NCBI GenBank assembly: GCA_964460035.1
Contig: CAYWPG010000001.1
Coordinates: 229,568-293,567 of the forward strand
Length of the DNA stretch: 64,000 nt
Direction of reading: 5' to 3'
From: CAYWPG01 sp964460035
GTDB lineage: Bacteria; Pseudomonadota; Gammaproteobacteria; Nitrococcales; AK92
Shown here: piece after piece, positions 8,463 through 15,918 of the stretch
How positions within the stretch are numbered: position 1 is the first letter of the stretch
Layout: each line of letters opens with the position of its first letter
The notes under the pieces: generated by a model
The model's input: the letters and a program-made list of their open reading frames with translations, nothing else
The model's database searches: none
What the model was told of the DNA's origin: nothing
Position numbers and translations under genes: made by a program

Positions 8463-8782
8463 GGGTTCTCACCGGGTGTTACGGATTGAATCGTTACAAT
8501 AACACAGCTGGTAGAGTGGGGCTGCTAGGCCGCGTTCGCGCGCATCGGCTCCGCTCTCGGAGAGCTTCCGCTGGCCGGACGACTAACCACCGCGGGGCCG
8601 CGCGCTGGGCGGGAAGGATGTTGCCGCTGCGCAGCAGTGCAGAGATTCGCGGTCAGACCATCCGCCGGGCTCGCCGAATGCAACCCCATATCTGCGCCAG
8701 TGCCTTGTGTGGAATGATGGAGAGTCGGAACGGTATTGGTGCGGCGCGCAGCGATAGCGCCTGAGCAGGAGTGGTTGCCGCC
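8463..8782. other. Divergent intergenic region
   Basis: About 320 bases between the divergent CMD-family and rhodanese genes, holding both promoters. The AT-rich piece near 8480-8510 is the most promoter-like part on the left side. No gene, repeat or RNA was recognised. Confidence 0.4.
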
Positions 8783-9208
8783 ATGAGAATCGCTACTTGG
8801 TTACTGGGTCTGACTCTGCTCGCAGGAGCGGAGCCGGTGGTGGCTACGGAGGTTTTGGCGGACGAAGCCTATCGCCTGCAGCAGCAGGGAACGCTGCTGA
8901 TCGACATACGCCAGCCCGAAGAGTGGCGCGAGACCGGCATTGCGCAGGGGGCGCTCCGGATTCCCATGGCGCATCCGCAAGGCGCCGCGGGTTTTCTCAA
9001 CGCTGTGCTGGAAGCGGTGGGGGGCGATCGCGACGCCTCCATTGCCTTGATCTGCCGTAGCGGCAACCGCAGCAGGCGGATGCAGCAGTTGCTGCAACAG
9101 CATGGCTTCAGCGACGTAGTCAGCGTGGCCGATGGGATGACTGGCGGTGCGGCCGGTCCGGGCTGGGTAGGCCGCGGCCTGCCTGTCGAGCATTGCGCGG
9201 ACTGTTAG
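8783..9208 (+). CDS. Periplasmic rhodanese-like domain protein
   Basis: A 141-residue protein with a signal peptide (MRIATWLLGLTLLAGAEPVV, probable cleavage at VVA-TEV) and one rhodanese domain. The active-site loop is CRSGNRS with Cys91, so it should be able to carry a persulfide. The GTG at 8771 is in frame, but the ATG at 8783 fits the AGGAG at 8767-8771 and puts the signal peptide at the very start. It may move sulfur or detoxify cyanide or thiol compounds in the periplasm. It converges with the IlvB-like gene. Confidence 0.88.
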   Translation: MRIATWLLGLTLLAGAEPVVATEVLADEAYRLQQQGTLLIDIRQPEEWRETGIAQGALRIPMAHPQGAAGFLNAVLEAVGGDRDASIALICRSGNRSRRMQQLLQQHGFSDVVSVADGMTGGAAGPGWVGRGLPVEHCADC

Positions 9209-9237
9209 GCAGGCCGGGAGCCGGGTAGCGGTACCCG

Positions 9238-9270
9238 CGCCGTGACCGCCCCTGCAAAGCGGTCACGGCG
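9238..9270. terminator. 12-bp bidirectional hairpin between rhodanese and IlvB-like genes
   Basis: Perfect 12-bp stem CGCCGTGACCGC/GCGGTCACGGCG with a 9-base loop between converging stops. No long T-run follows, but the stem strength and position fit a shared transcription terminator. Confidence 0.6.
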
Positions 9271-9295
9271 GACTGAAGGCTGTTAGGGCAGCGAG

Positions 9296-10951
9296 TCAGC
9301 CTCCGGTTATCGCGTGATTGGGTGCGCTTGGCGACGGCATGGGCAGTAGCTGCTCGGCGCTTTGGAGAGTAGCGCTGATCACGCAGGGACCAGGGCGATT
9401 AAGGCTTTCCGCAAGCAGGCCGCGTGGATGTTCGCTGGCGGCCAAATCGTAGCTGCGCAGGCCCAAGCCGCTGGCTATTCGGCCAAAGTCGACAGGCCCT
9501 TCATAAGCGGATGGGGGTCGGCCCCGCTCATAGGCCCGCGCCGCTTGCCCATGTGCCGGACCCAGTGCGTCATCCCTCATTAGAACGATCTTGATGTTGA
9601 GGCCGGTCTCGGCGGCAGTCGCAAGTTCTTGCACACTCATCGCCAGGCCGGCGGCGTCGGTGAAACAAACGACCGGATATTCCGGGCGCGCGAGTGCTGC
9701 GCCTATCGCCGCGGGCAGACCGAAGCCCCTGGCGTCCGAACCCGTGCTGGTGAGCCAGCACCGCGGACCCGCTAAAGGGTACGCCTGCGCCACCCACATC
9801 TGAGGGGGCCCGACGTCGGTGGCCACCGTTACCTCTGGACCTAAGTGTGTGGCAACCGCACGTATCAGGCCGTAGGGCGTGAGGGGATGGTCCGCACCCG
9901 GCAAGCGAACAGGGGACTGGGCACGCAGTTCCGCCACGCGCTCGTTCCAGCGCGCTCTAGAGTTGGTTTTTACCCGGAACAGCAACGCGGACAGGGCGGT
10001 AGCGGCATCGGTGCGGATTGTCACGGCAGGTGTGAGGGGAGGGGTAAACCCGCTCTCGTCTATGTCTATGTGAACGATGCGCGCACCATGGGCTAAGGAG
10101 AGGGTTTTGCCTATGGCGGGCTCGTCGGTGCGAACGCCGCAGGCGATCAGCAGATCGGCCTCCTGCAGTGCCATGTGGATATGGTGTGCGCCGTGCATGC
10201 CCAGCGCGCACGGATGATCGGACGGCAGCGCGCCCAGCGCGGTCAGCGTCATTGCGGTAGGCAAGCCGGCTTTTTCTGCCAAGCGTTGCGCCAATCCGCT
10301 CGCCTGCGTCGCCAGCACGCCATCACCTAGCAGAAGTACCGGCCGTTGCGCGGCGTCGATCAATTCCACCGCTTGCTGAAGGGTCTCCGCGGCAATCGCT
10401 GGTGCAGGGGAGCGTCTGGCCAGCTCAGGCCAGGTGCCGATAGTCACGGAATCTGTCTGTACGGCGTTGGGGACGTCGATCAGCACTGGCCCTGGGCGTC
10501 CCGACGCCGCGCTGCGGAGCGCGCTGGGAATGATGTCGAGCAAATCCTCGGCCGAGCGCGCGCGAAAGCGGTGTTTGCCGGTGGATGTACCTGGCCCTTG
10601 GATGTTGGCCGTCTCGGGTATGCCGCCACGCATGGTTGCGCACGGCAACTCCGTAATACAGATCAACGGGATGGAGGCGCGGGCGGCGGCCGCCAGTGCC
10701 GTGCGCAGACCGTTAGCTTCCGTGACCGAGGAGGCAATACAGACCGCTGGCCGGCCGGATACGCGGGCCATACCCAGCGCTATGAATGCCGCACCCCGTT
10801 CATGACGCGCCAGGACGCGGCGGATCGTCGGGCTGCGGGCCAGCGCGCCGTCGAGCGGTGTGGGTACATCGCGATGTACGCCGACAACGGTGCGTACCCC
10901 CTGCCGTTCGAGCAGGCGGACGATCAGCTCGGCACCGGTAAGAGTGTTCAT
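9296..10951 (-). CDS. Acetolactate synthase large-subunit-like protein (IlvB homologue with altered cofactor motifs)
   Basis: A 551-residue homologue of the AHAS I large subunit. Segments such as ILARHEQGA-like LARHERGAAF, SIPLICITE, SGRPGPVLIDVP, LQEADLLIACG, PPQMWVAQAYPL and FGLPAAIGAALA follow IlvB closely. Glu51, equivalent to the ylide-forming Glu, is kept. The ThDP/metal motif is not: where IlvB has FSGDGS this protein has FTDAAG (430-435), and the distal NN is RD (459-460). The GPGATN loop is also lost. No ilvN follows. I start at the second ATG, nine bases after GGAG. The ATG at 10955-10957 is only three bases from it. The gene is preceded by a valine-rich leader and hairpin. It may be a pseudoenzyme or have a new activity. 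Confidence 0.85.
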   Translation of the reverse strand: MNTLTGAELIVRLLERQGVRTVVGVHRDVPTPLDGALARSPTIRRVLARHERGAAFIALGMARVSGRPAVCIASSVTEANGLRTALAAAARASIPLICITELPCATMRGGIPETANIQGPGTSTGKHRFRARSAEDLLDIIPSALRSAASGRPGPVLIDVPNAVQTDSVTIGTWPELARRSPAPAIAAETLQQAVELIDAAQRPVLLLGDGVLATQASGLAQRLAEKAGLPTAMTLTALGALPSDHPCALGMHGAHHIHMALQEADLLIACGVRTDEPAIGKTLSLAHGARIVHIDIDESGFTPPLTPAVTIRTDAATALSALLFRVKTNSRARWNERVAELRAQSPVRLPGADHPLTPYGLIRAVATHLGPEVTVATDVGPPQMWVAQAYPLAGPRCWLTSTGSDARGFGLPAAIGAALARPEYPVVCFTDAAGLAMSVQELATAAETGLNIKIVLMRDDALGPAHGQAARAYERGRPPSAYEGPVDFGRIASGLGLRSYDLAASEHPRGLLAESLNRPGPCVISATLQSAEQLLPMPSPSAPNHAITGG

Positions 10952-11014
10952 CGGCATGTTCTCCTTCCGCGTTGCCGGCGGGCCGCCGGTGGGAAGAAGA
11001 GCCAGAAACGACAC

Positions 11015-11044
11015 AACCCCGCCGGCCGTCGCGCCGGAGGGGTT
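11015..11044 (-). promoter_or_regulatory. Attenuator hairpin in the ilvB-type leader
   Basis: AACCCC/GGGGTT plus CCGGC/GCCGG form an 11-bp stem with one mismatch, between the leader-peptide stop and the IlvB-like start. The transcript after it has only an interrupted U-run (TTGTGTCGTTT). In ilvBN attenuation, ribosome stalling at valine codons prevents this kind of terminator from forming. Confidence 0.6.
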
Positions 11045-11067
11045 GCTAAAGCGAGTTGCAGCGATCC

Positions 11068-11160
11068 CTACGGCGCGTTGCTTACCACGACCACTACTAC
11101 TACGCCCGCAACCGTTGCAGCGGTATTCGAGCGCAAAGACGTGGAGGCGGTAAAGGCCAT
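11068..11160 (-). CDS. ivbL: ilvB-type leader peptide with seven consecutive valine codons
   Basis: A 30-codon ORF, ATG at 11158-11160 and TAG at 11068-11070, with an AGGA seven bases upstream of the ATG. It reads MAFTASTSLRSNTAATVAG, then seven Val codons in a row, then SNAP and stop. The E. coli ilvBN leader peptide IvbL ends in a run of valines followed by GNAP, so both the valine run and the end match. The leader lies about 115 bases upstream of the IlvB-like start and is followed by a hairpin, the classic layout for translation-coupled attenuation by charged valyl-tRNA. It is too short for ordinary ORF calling. Confidence 0.85.
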   Translation of the reverse strand: MAFTASTSLRSNTAATVAGVVVVVVVSNAP

Positions 11161-11438
11161 TTAAGAATCCTGCAGTTCGTTGAACGATGGAATTAGAATG
11201 CGGAAGTTTCGACGCTTATGCAAGCCCTGATGAAACAATGCGGGTAGCCGAAAGCCCGGCCGCATTCTGGGCATGGTGCCGGCGAGCGGCTTGGCGTTTT
11301 GTGCTGGGAGGTGCAGGCAGATTCGAGGCTATAAAACGCGGTGCGACCTGATCCCAGGGGGGCAGGCCGCACCCGTAAGCGTCCTGTATCGGGCGAGGGT
11401 AGCGTTCGAATGCAGCCGCGACGGCGGCTGATGTCTCT

Positions 11439-11852
11439 TTACTCGCGACGGATCCGGCGAATGATGCCGGAGAAGCCGACCACCGTGGCTGCCTCGGTGT
11501 AAATCCTGCCGCGAACGAACAGCATTTTGCCGGTTTCGTGGATGACATCGCCGTCCGCGTAAAGGACATCGCCCTCGCGAGCTGCCGAGGTGAAATCCGA
11601 GTTCAATGAGACGGTTACGCCCCACTGGTCCTTCATTCGGCTACGGGCTATGGAGAACAGCGCGTAGTCGGCAAGCAGCATAAGCATGCCCCCATGAACA
11701 GCGCCCATGCCGTTACAGTGGCGACGCTCCACTACGAAGCCGCAGCGGCTCTTGCCGTTCTCGTCGCGCGTCCAATAAATCGGTCCGTTATGAACCTCGA
11801 AAGGATCGTTGGTAGCCGTGTTCCAGCCGGCAAAAGGGTGCTCGGTGCTCAT
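11439..11852 (-). CDS. PaaI-type hotdog thioesterase
   Basis: A 137-residue hotdog-fold protein with the 4HBT/PaaI signature HGGMLMLLAD, in which HGG and the following Asp line the active site. The family hydrolyses acyl-CoA thioesters. A longer reading frame begins with TTG at 11919-11921, but the ATG at 11850-11852 has GGAG about ten bases upstream and begins where similarity to the family is expected (MSTEHPFAGW). There is no close operon partner. A role in fatty or aromatic acyl-CoA turnover is inferred from family only. Confidence 0.85.
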   Translation of the reverse strand: MSTEHPFAGWNTATNDPFEVHNGPIYWTRDENGKSRCGFVVERRHCNGMGAVHGGMLMLLADYALFSIARSRMKDQWGVTVSLNSDFTSAAREGDVLYADGDVIHETGKMLFVRGRIYTEAATVVGFSGIIRRIRRE

Positions 11853-12106
11853 CGGGAACTGTCTCCAAACTGGTACCTCAGGATCGCGTTCCCTGCGCGG
11901 CGTTGCCTCGTCCTGATGCAAAGCGCGCTAGTCTACCAGCACACGATGATTTTTTGAGCAGCGCGAGTAATCACTGCGCTCGTCGAGTCTGCCCGGCTCC
12001 ACTGCGGTAGCGCCGTGCGGGCTCGAATCCGCGGGTGGGCCTGCCGAGGGAGTTGGTCTGCTCGCTGATATGGGCGGAGCTCCAACGGCAGTTGCGCGAG
12101 GCGGCG

Positions 12107-12652
12107 TTAATCGTTTTGCGAGTGATGGCTCTCGGCCCAGGCATCCAGCTGTGCCATTACCCTGTCCAGAGTGCGGGCGGAAATATCGGGCAACCAGCCG
12201 CCTAGATCGCTTTTTGCCTGCTCATAGCCTTTGAGCACGGCCTCTTTGAGCGCTTGCAGCTTGGAAGGGTCGTTACCGCTGGCGGCTATGGCGAAGTTGA
12301 CGATGCGGGATGCGGTTTGCTCGACGCCCCAGTAGCCATCATCGGCAAGCGCTGCGGCGGCATCTTCCGAGCTCATCCGTGTCAGCCAACCGGCCTCTAT
12401 GCCCTGTTGTCGCAGCAGTCCTGCGATACACTCCCGCAGCTCGCCGAAGCTGAACTTGTGTTGCGCTGCGAGGATTTGCGTACGGTAGTCGGCCGCTTGC
12501 TGAGCACGGCCTGTGGGCGTGTAACGATCCAGGGCCGGCTCCGGTTCTGCGAGCCTTGCTTCCTCCGCTGCCGAGGCGGGACGAGCGGTAGCGGTTTGTT
12601 CGGTACGCTTGGCGGAAGGGTATGCGTGGGAGGATAAGATCTCGCCGATCAT
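12107..12652 (-). CDS. DUF5610 domain protein
   Basis: A 181-residue protein. The first 55 residues are polar and disordered-looking, and the remainder matches the DUF5610 pattern, with DDGYWGVEQTASRIVNFA near 105-122 and LGGWLPDISARTLDRVM in the C-terminal part. There is no signal peptide or membrane segment. The family occurs in gammaproteobacteria and has no established function. It is monocistronic in this window. Confidence 0.75.
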   Translation of the reverse strand: MIGEILSSHAYPSAKRTEQTATARPASAAEEARLAEPEPALDRYTPTGRAQQAADYRTQILAAQHKFSFGELRECIAGLLRQQGIEAGWLTRMSSEDAAAALADDGYWGVEQTASRIVNFAIAASGNDPSKLQALKEAVLKGYEQAKSDLGGWLPDISARTLDRVMAQLDAWAESHHSQND

Positions 12653-12917
12653 AAGAGCACCCTGCGGTCGAGGCGGTGACTGTCCGTGATCGGTTTGTCG
12701 GCCGGCTGGCCAGTAACTTGAGCGGTGCCGTAATCCACTGCCGGGTGCAATAAGCAGGGTAGACGCAGTGGTAGCTAAGCGCCGCGCGCCGATGCGCTGT
12801 TATGGATCTGAACGGATTGTGAAAACGGCCCGGAATCTTTTCGCAGATTGCGAGGGTCCCGAGCCTGGTCTATCGGAAATGGGATTGTCAGCAGCGAGTG
12901 TCTGCTACGCATCGCTT

Positions 12918-13397
12918 TCAAAAGTGCGCGCGCAGTGAAGCGGCCATCCGATCGAGCTGTTCGCGCTGTACGGCCCGGCCGAAGATGTTGACGGCACGTC
13001 CCAACATACCGGCTACTACGCTTAGCTTATCGCCCTGGACGCGGGGAATGACATGAAGATGCACGTGCGGTATATGCTGGCCCGAGGCCGGGCCGTCGTT
13101 GACCATCAAGTTGGCGCCATGCCAGGGCAGTCCTGCGGCCTGTTGCGCATTCAGTACACGACAGCCGACGGAGAACAGGTGGCGTTGTTGTTCGGGATTC
13201 AGTTCGTGGAGAAATACCGCGTGCTGCTTGGGCATCACCAGCACATGCCCCGGCCGCAGGGGGTAAAGGTCCATGAACGCAATGCAGTGGTCGTCGCTAT
13301 GGACGATGCTGGCCGCACGTTTTCCTTCGGCGATCTCGCAGAACAGGCATTCTTTCAAGTTCTTATTTCCTGCTTCGGTCGTCTCATGGGAAACCAT
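12918..13397 (-). CDS. HIT family hydrolase (second of two)
   Basis: A 159-residue histidine-triad protein distinct from the one at 4.2-4.6 kb. The motif HVHLHVIP carries the triad, with an N-terminal CLFCEI Cys pair. It has a C-terminal extension of about 35 residues after the triad. Expected to hydrolyse nucleotide conjugates in the cytoplasm. The start has only AGG nearby as a ribosome-binding element. No operon partner. Confidence 0.92.
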   Translation of the reverse strand: MVSHETTEAGNKNLKECLFCEIAEGKRAASIVHSDDHCIAFMDLYPLRPGHVLVMPKQHAVFLHELNPEQQRHLFSVGCRVLNAQQAAGLPWHGANLMVNDGPASGQHIPHVHLHVIPRVQGDKLSVVAGMLGRAVNIFGRAVQREQLDRMAASLRAHF

Positions 13398-14110
13398 GAA
13401 AAGCCTGCATGAATCATCTCCTGCAGCAGATGCTGCGCAGAAGCGCCGACAGGCGATGGGCAGACCCTATTCGGTAGGAGTTTTCCCGCATCCAGCGTAA
13501 GAATACAAGTCCTTGCGCAAGTGGGTTTCCCGATGGAATTAGTCGTTAGTGGTATAACACGGAAAGGACGACTGCAACGATCTGCGCCGCGTTGAGGCTG
13601 CCGCTCTTCGCTGCGCCTGGGCTTGCGCCCAAAGCTGTGTGAATAACAGTGTTGCAGCCGCTACGGCGACGCTGCGGCAGCGCTGGCTTCAAGCTCGGCT
13701 TGGATATGCTTGGACTTGGTTTTTCTTGACGGAATAGGCATATTCGAATCCCTGCATGTCGTCTTATTGCCTTAGCAGCTTGCTTTATCGCTAGGTCAGC
13801 CGTCGCTGCGGATGGCGGACACGCTCCCTTAGGTTTGCGGAAAAGTGGTTTCCGCCCGGTGATAGAGCACACCTCTGCCTGCTCTCCGGTACGAACCGAG
13901 GAGCAGGGGCTGCCCGACCGAAGGCAGGGGCGTCGGCGACCGGCTGTGCCGTAAAGTCTGCCTGCGCTGTGTCGAAATACGCCAAGGCGCGGTAGCATTT
14001 CGCAAGCTGCCGCCGCATACGTTCGCGCCAGACGGTTCTGTTGCATGGTCCACGGTTCCTGGCGTGTGCGGCGCTACAGTATCCAATTGCCATTCCACCA
14101 TCGCGAGATA
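13398..14110. other. Intergenic region with no supported gene
   Basis: 713 bases between the divergent HIT and aminotransferase genes. A 166-codon minus-strand frame covers most of it, but its translation is Arg/Pro/Ser-rich with scattered Cys, no domain and no convincing ribosome-binding site. I do not call it. Part of this stretch could be an eroded gene. Confidence 0.4.
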
Positions 14111-15349
14111 ATGATGTTGGTCAACCCGCTGGTATCAGAGAACGATCTTATCGAACCGCCGCAAGACGTACCGCTGGAGCAAATCCTGCCGGATGAGCCG
14201 CTGCTGCTGATGGGGGCAGGGCCTGTGCCGGTACCGCATAAGGTGGCGCAAGCGAATTCCGTCGTGATCAATCACCTGGGCGAGACCATGGCTACCGTCA
14301 TCGAGCGGTTGAAGATGATGGCGCGCTATGTGTTCCAGACTCGCTCCCGTTACATACTCGGCGTGGCCGGGCCGGCATCGGCCGCCATGGAAATGGCGGT
14401 ATCCAACTTGGTATGGCCGGGGCGGCGAGTGCTGTGCATCTGCAACGGCCTCTTCAGCAGTCGCTTCGCGGAGATGGTACGGCGGGTCGGCGGCGAGGTG
14501 GTGTTGCTGGAGGTGCCGGTAGGCGAGGCGGCCGATCCGGATGCGGTCGCGGCGCTGCTGGCGCAGTCGCACATCGATGTGGTGACAGTGGTGCAGGGCG
14601 AGACCTCCTGCACTGTGTGGAACTACGCGCTGGCGGAGATATGCCGAATCGCCAAGGGGCACGGCGCACTGACGATTGTGGACGCGGTCTGCACTTTGAG
14701 CACCATGCCGCTACAGATGGACGGCTGGGGGGTGGACGTGGTCGTCACTGGCGGGCAGAAGGGCTTGTCATCCATCCCGGGCGTGTCCTTGGTGGCGTTT
14801 TCGCCCGATGCTTGGCAGGCGATTGAGGCGCGGACGGCGCCCATGCCGCATTGGACCTACGATGCGCGCCTGGCGCAGGAGTTTTGGGATAGGAAGGGCT
14901 ATCACTACACGGCGCCGGTCGCCGGCGTGCTCGCCTTGCATGAAGCGTTGCGGCTGATTTGCCAGGAGACTTTGCCGGTTCGGTTCGAGCGGCACCGTAC
15001 TTGCTCGCTGGCGCTGCAGCGCGCGGTCACCGCTATGGGGCTGGAGCTGTTCGTCAAGGAACCGGCGCGTCTGAATTCGGTCGTCGGCATAAAGGTGCCG
15101 GACGGCGTGGATGCAAAAGAGGTGCTGGCGCAGATGTCCAAGGTGCATCGGGTGGAGATTGCCGGGGCGTTCGGACTCAACATCGTTCGTATCGGTCAGA
15201 TGGGCGAGCAGAGCCGAGCTCACAATATCTTCCGGACAGTGCACGCGCTGGGCGCAAGCATGAACGCTGCGGGTGCGCGGCTGGATGTGCCCGCCGGTAT
15301 GGCGGAACTCGAGATGGCTCTGTCGAAACCGATGATCGCCCCTGCCTGA
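14111..15349 (+). CDS. Class V aminotransferase (serine/alanine-glyoxylate type)
   Basis: A 412-residue PLP enzyme of fold type I. The substrate-loop and phosphate-binding region is GVAGPASAAMEM. The PLP-anchoring Asp is in VDAVCTLS and the Schiff-base Lys in TGGQKGLSSIPG. HYTAPVAGVLALHEALR is the usual helix after it. It resembles alanine-glyoxylate/serine-pyruvate aminotransferases and pyridoxamine-pyruvate transaminases; the exact amino donor cannot be read. The frame is open back to 14045, but the ATG pair at 14111/14114 is a better start. No Shine-Dalgarno is strong. The MarR/MFS pair follows on the same strand 53 bases later. Confidence 0.9.
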   Translation: MMLVNPLVSENDLIEPPQDVPLEQILPDEPLLLMGAGPVPVPHKVAQANSVVINHLGETMATVIERLKMMARYVFQTRSRYILGVAGPASAAMEMAVSNLVWPGRRVLCICNGLFSSRFAEMVRRVGGEVVLLEVPVGEAADPDAVAALLAQSHIDVVTVVQGETSCTVWNYALAEICRIAKGHGALTIVDAVCTLSTMPLQMDGWGVDVVVTGGQKGLSSIPGVSLVAFSPDAWQAIEARTAPMPHWTYDARLAQEFWDRKGYHYTAPVAGVLALHEALRLICQETLPVRFERHRTCSLALQRAVTAMGLELFVKEPARLNSVVGIKVPDGVDAKEVLAQMSKVHRVEIAGAFGLNIVRIGQMGEQSRAHNIFRTVHALGASMNAAGARLDVPAGMAELEMALSKPMIAPA

Positions 15350-15390
15350 AGGGGCCCATCGCCTCTTAAAGATGCGCGTCGCCATATTTA

Positions 15391-15409
15391 TTTGTATGAT
15401 GCATGCAAA
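15391..15409. promoter_or_regulatory. TTTG-ATG-CAT-CAAA palindrome over the marR start, candidate MarR operator
   Basis: TTTGTATGATGCATGCAAA matches its reverse complement at 14 of 19 positions, as the pattern TTTGnATGnnnCATnCAAA. This is the usual shape of MarR-family operators. It overlaps the ATG at 15403, so binding would block both transcription and initiation of the regulator's own operon. Confidence 0.6.
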
Positions 15410-15918
15410 TGAGTAAGCCGCCATCCCACGTTTGCAACGATTCAACTCCGCCCAGGGACGCATCGCACGCCGTTCTTGATGAGGCGCTGCTCGATCTGCG
15501 CCGATTGTGGATTCATCCGCGGTTGCTGCGGTGGTTTTCCGAGCAACTTGGCGTTGGCGTGGAGCTTGCCACCTTGCGTACGCTGCGCGCCATCGAGGCT
15601 GCCGGGGCAGGAGCGGGCGTCGGTGACTTGGCGGCGATACTGGCCATTGATGCCTCCACCGCAAGTCGCCTGGTCGAGCAGGCAGTGAACGACGGTTATG
15701 TCCAGCGGCGCGCTTGCTCGCAGGACCGGCGCCGCAGCAAGCTCACCCTCGCGCCGAAGGGGGAGAGGCTGCTCGCACAGTCGAGCCGCTTGCGTAGCGA
15801 GCTGCTGGGGCGAGCCACGCTCAGCTGGTCGGACGAGGAACTCGCCGAGGCAGCGCGCATCTGTCAGCGGCTACAACAAGACCTGCGAGCTTTGATCGAA
15901 GAGGAGAGTCGTAGTTGA
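15403..15918 (+). CDS. MarR family transcriptional regulator
   Basis: A 171-residue winged-helix regulator. The recognition helix region DLAAILAIDASTASRLVEQA is followed by the wing with DRRRSKLTLAPKGERLL, the standard MarR pattern DxRxxxxxLTxxG. Start is ATG 15403 or 15409, with no clear Shine-Dalgarno and a palindrome across it. The stop overlaps the TTG start of a drug-efflux-type transporter, so it is probably a local repressor of that pump whose ligand is a substrate. Confidence 0.92.
   Translation: MQMSKPPSHVCNDSTPPRDASHAVLDEALLDLRRLWIHPRLLRWFSEQLGVGVELATLRTLRAIEAAGAGAGVGDLAAILAIDASTASRLVEQAVNDGYVQRRACSQDRRRSKLTLAPKGERLLAQSSRLRSELLGRATLSWSDEELAEAARICQRLQQDLRALIEEESRS

Noticed and set aside
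13546..14046. 166-codon minus-strand frame
   Set aside because: Arg/Pro/Ser-rich translation, no ribosome-binding site, no domain; probably a chance frame or eroded remnant.
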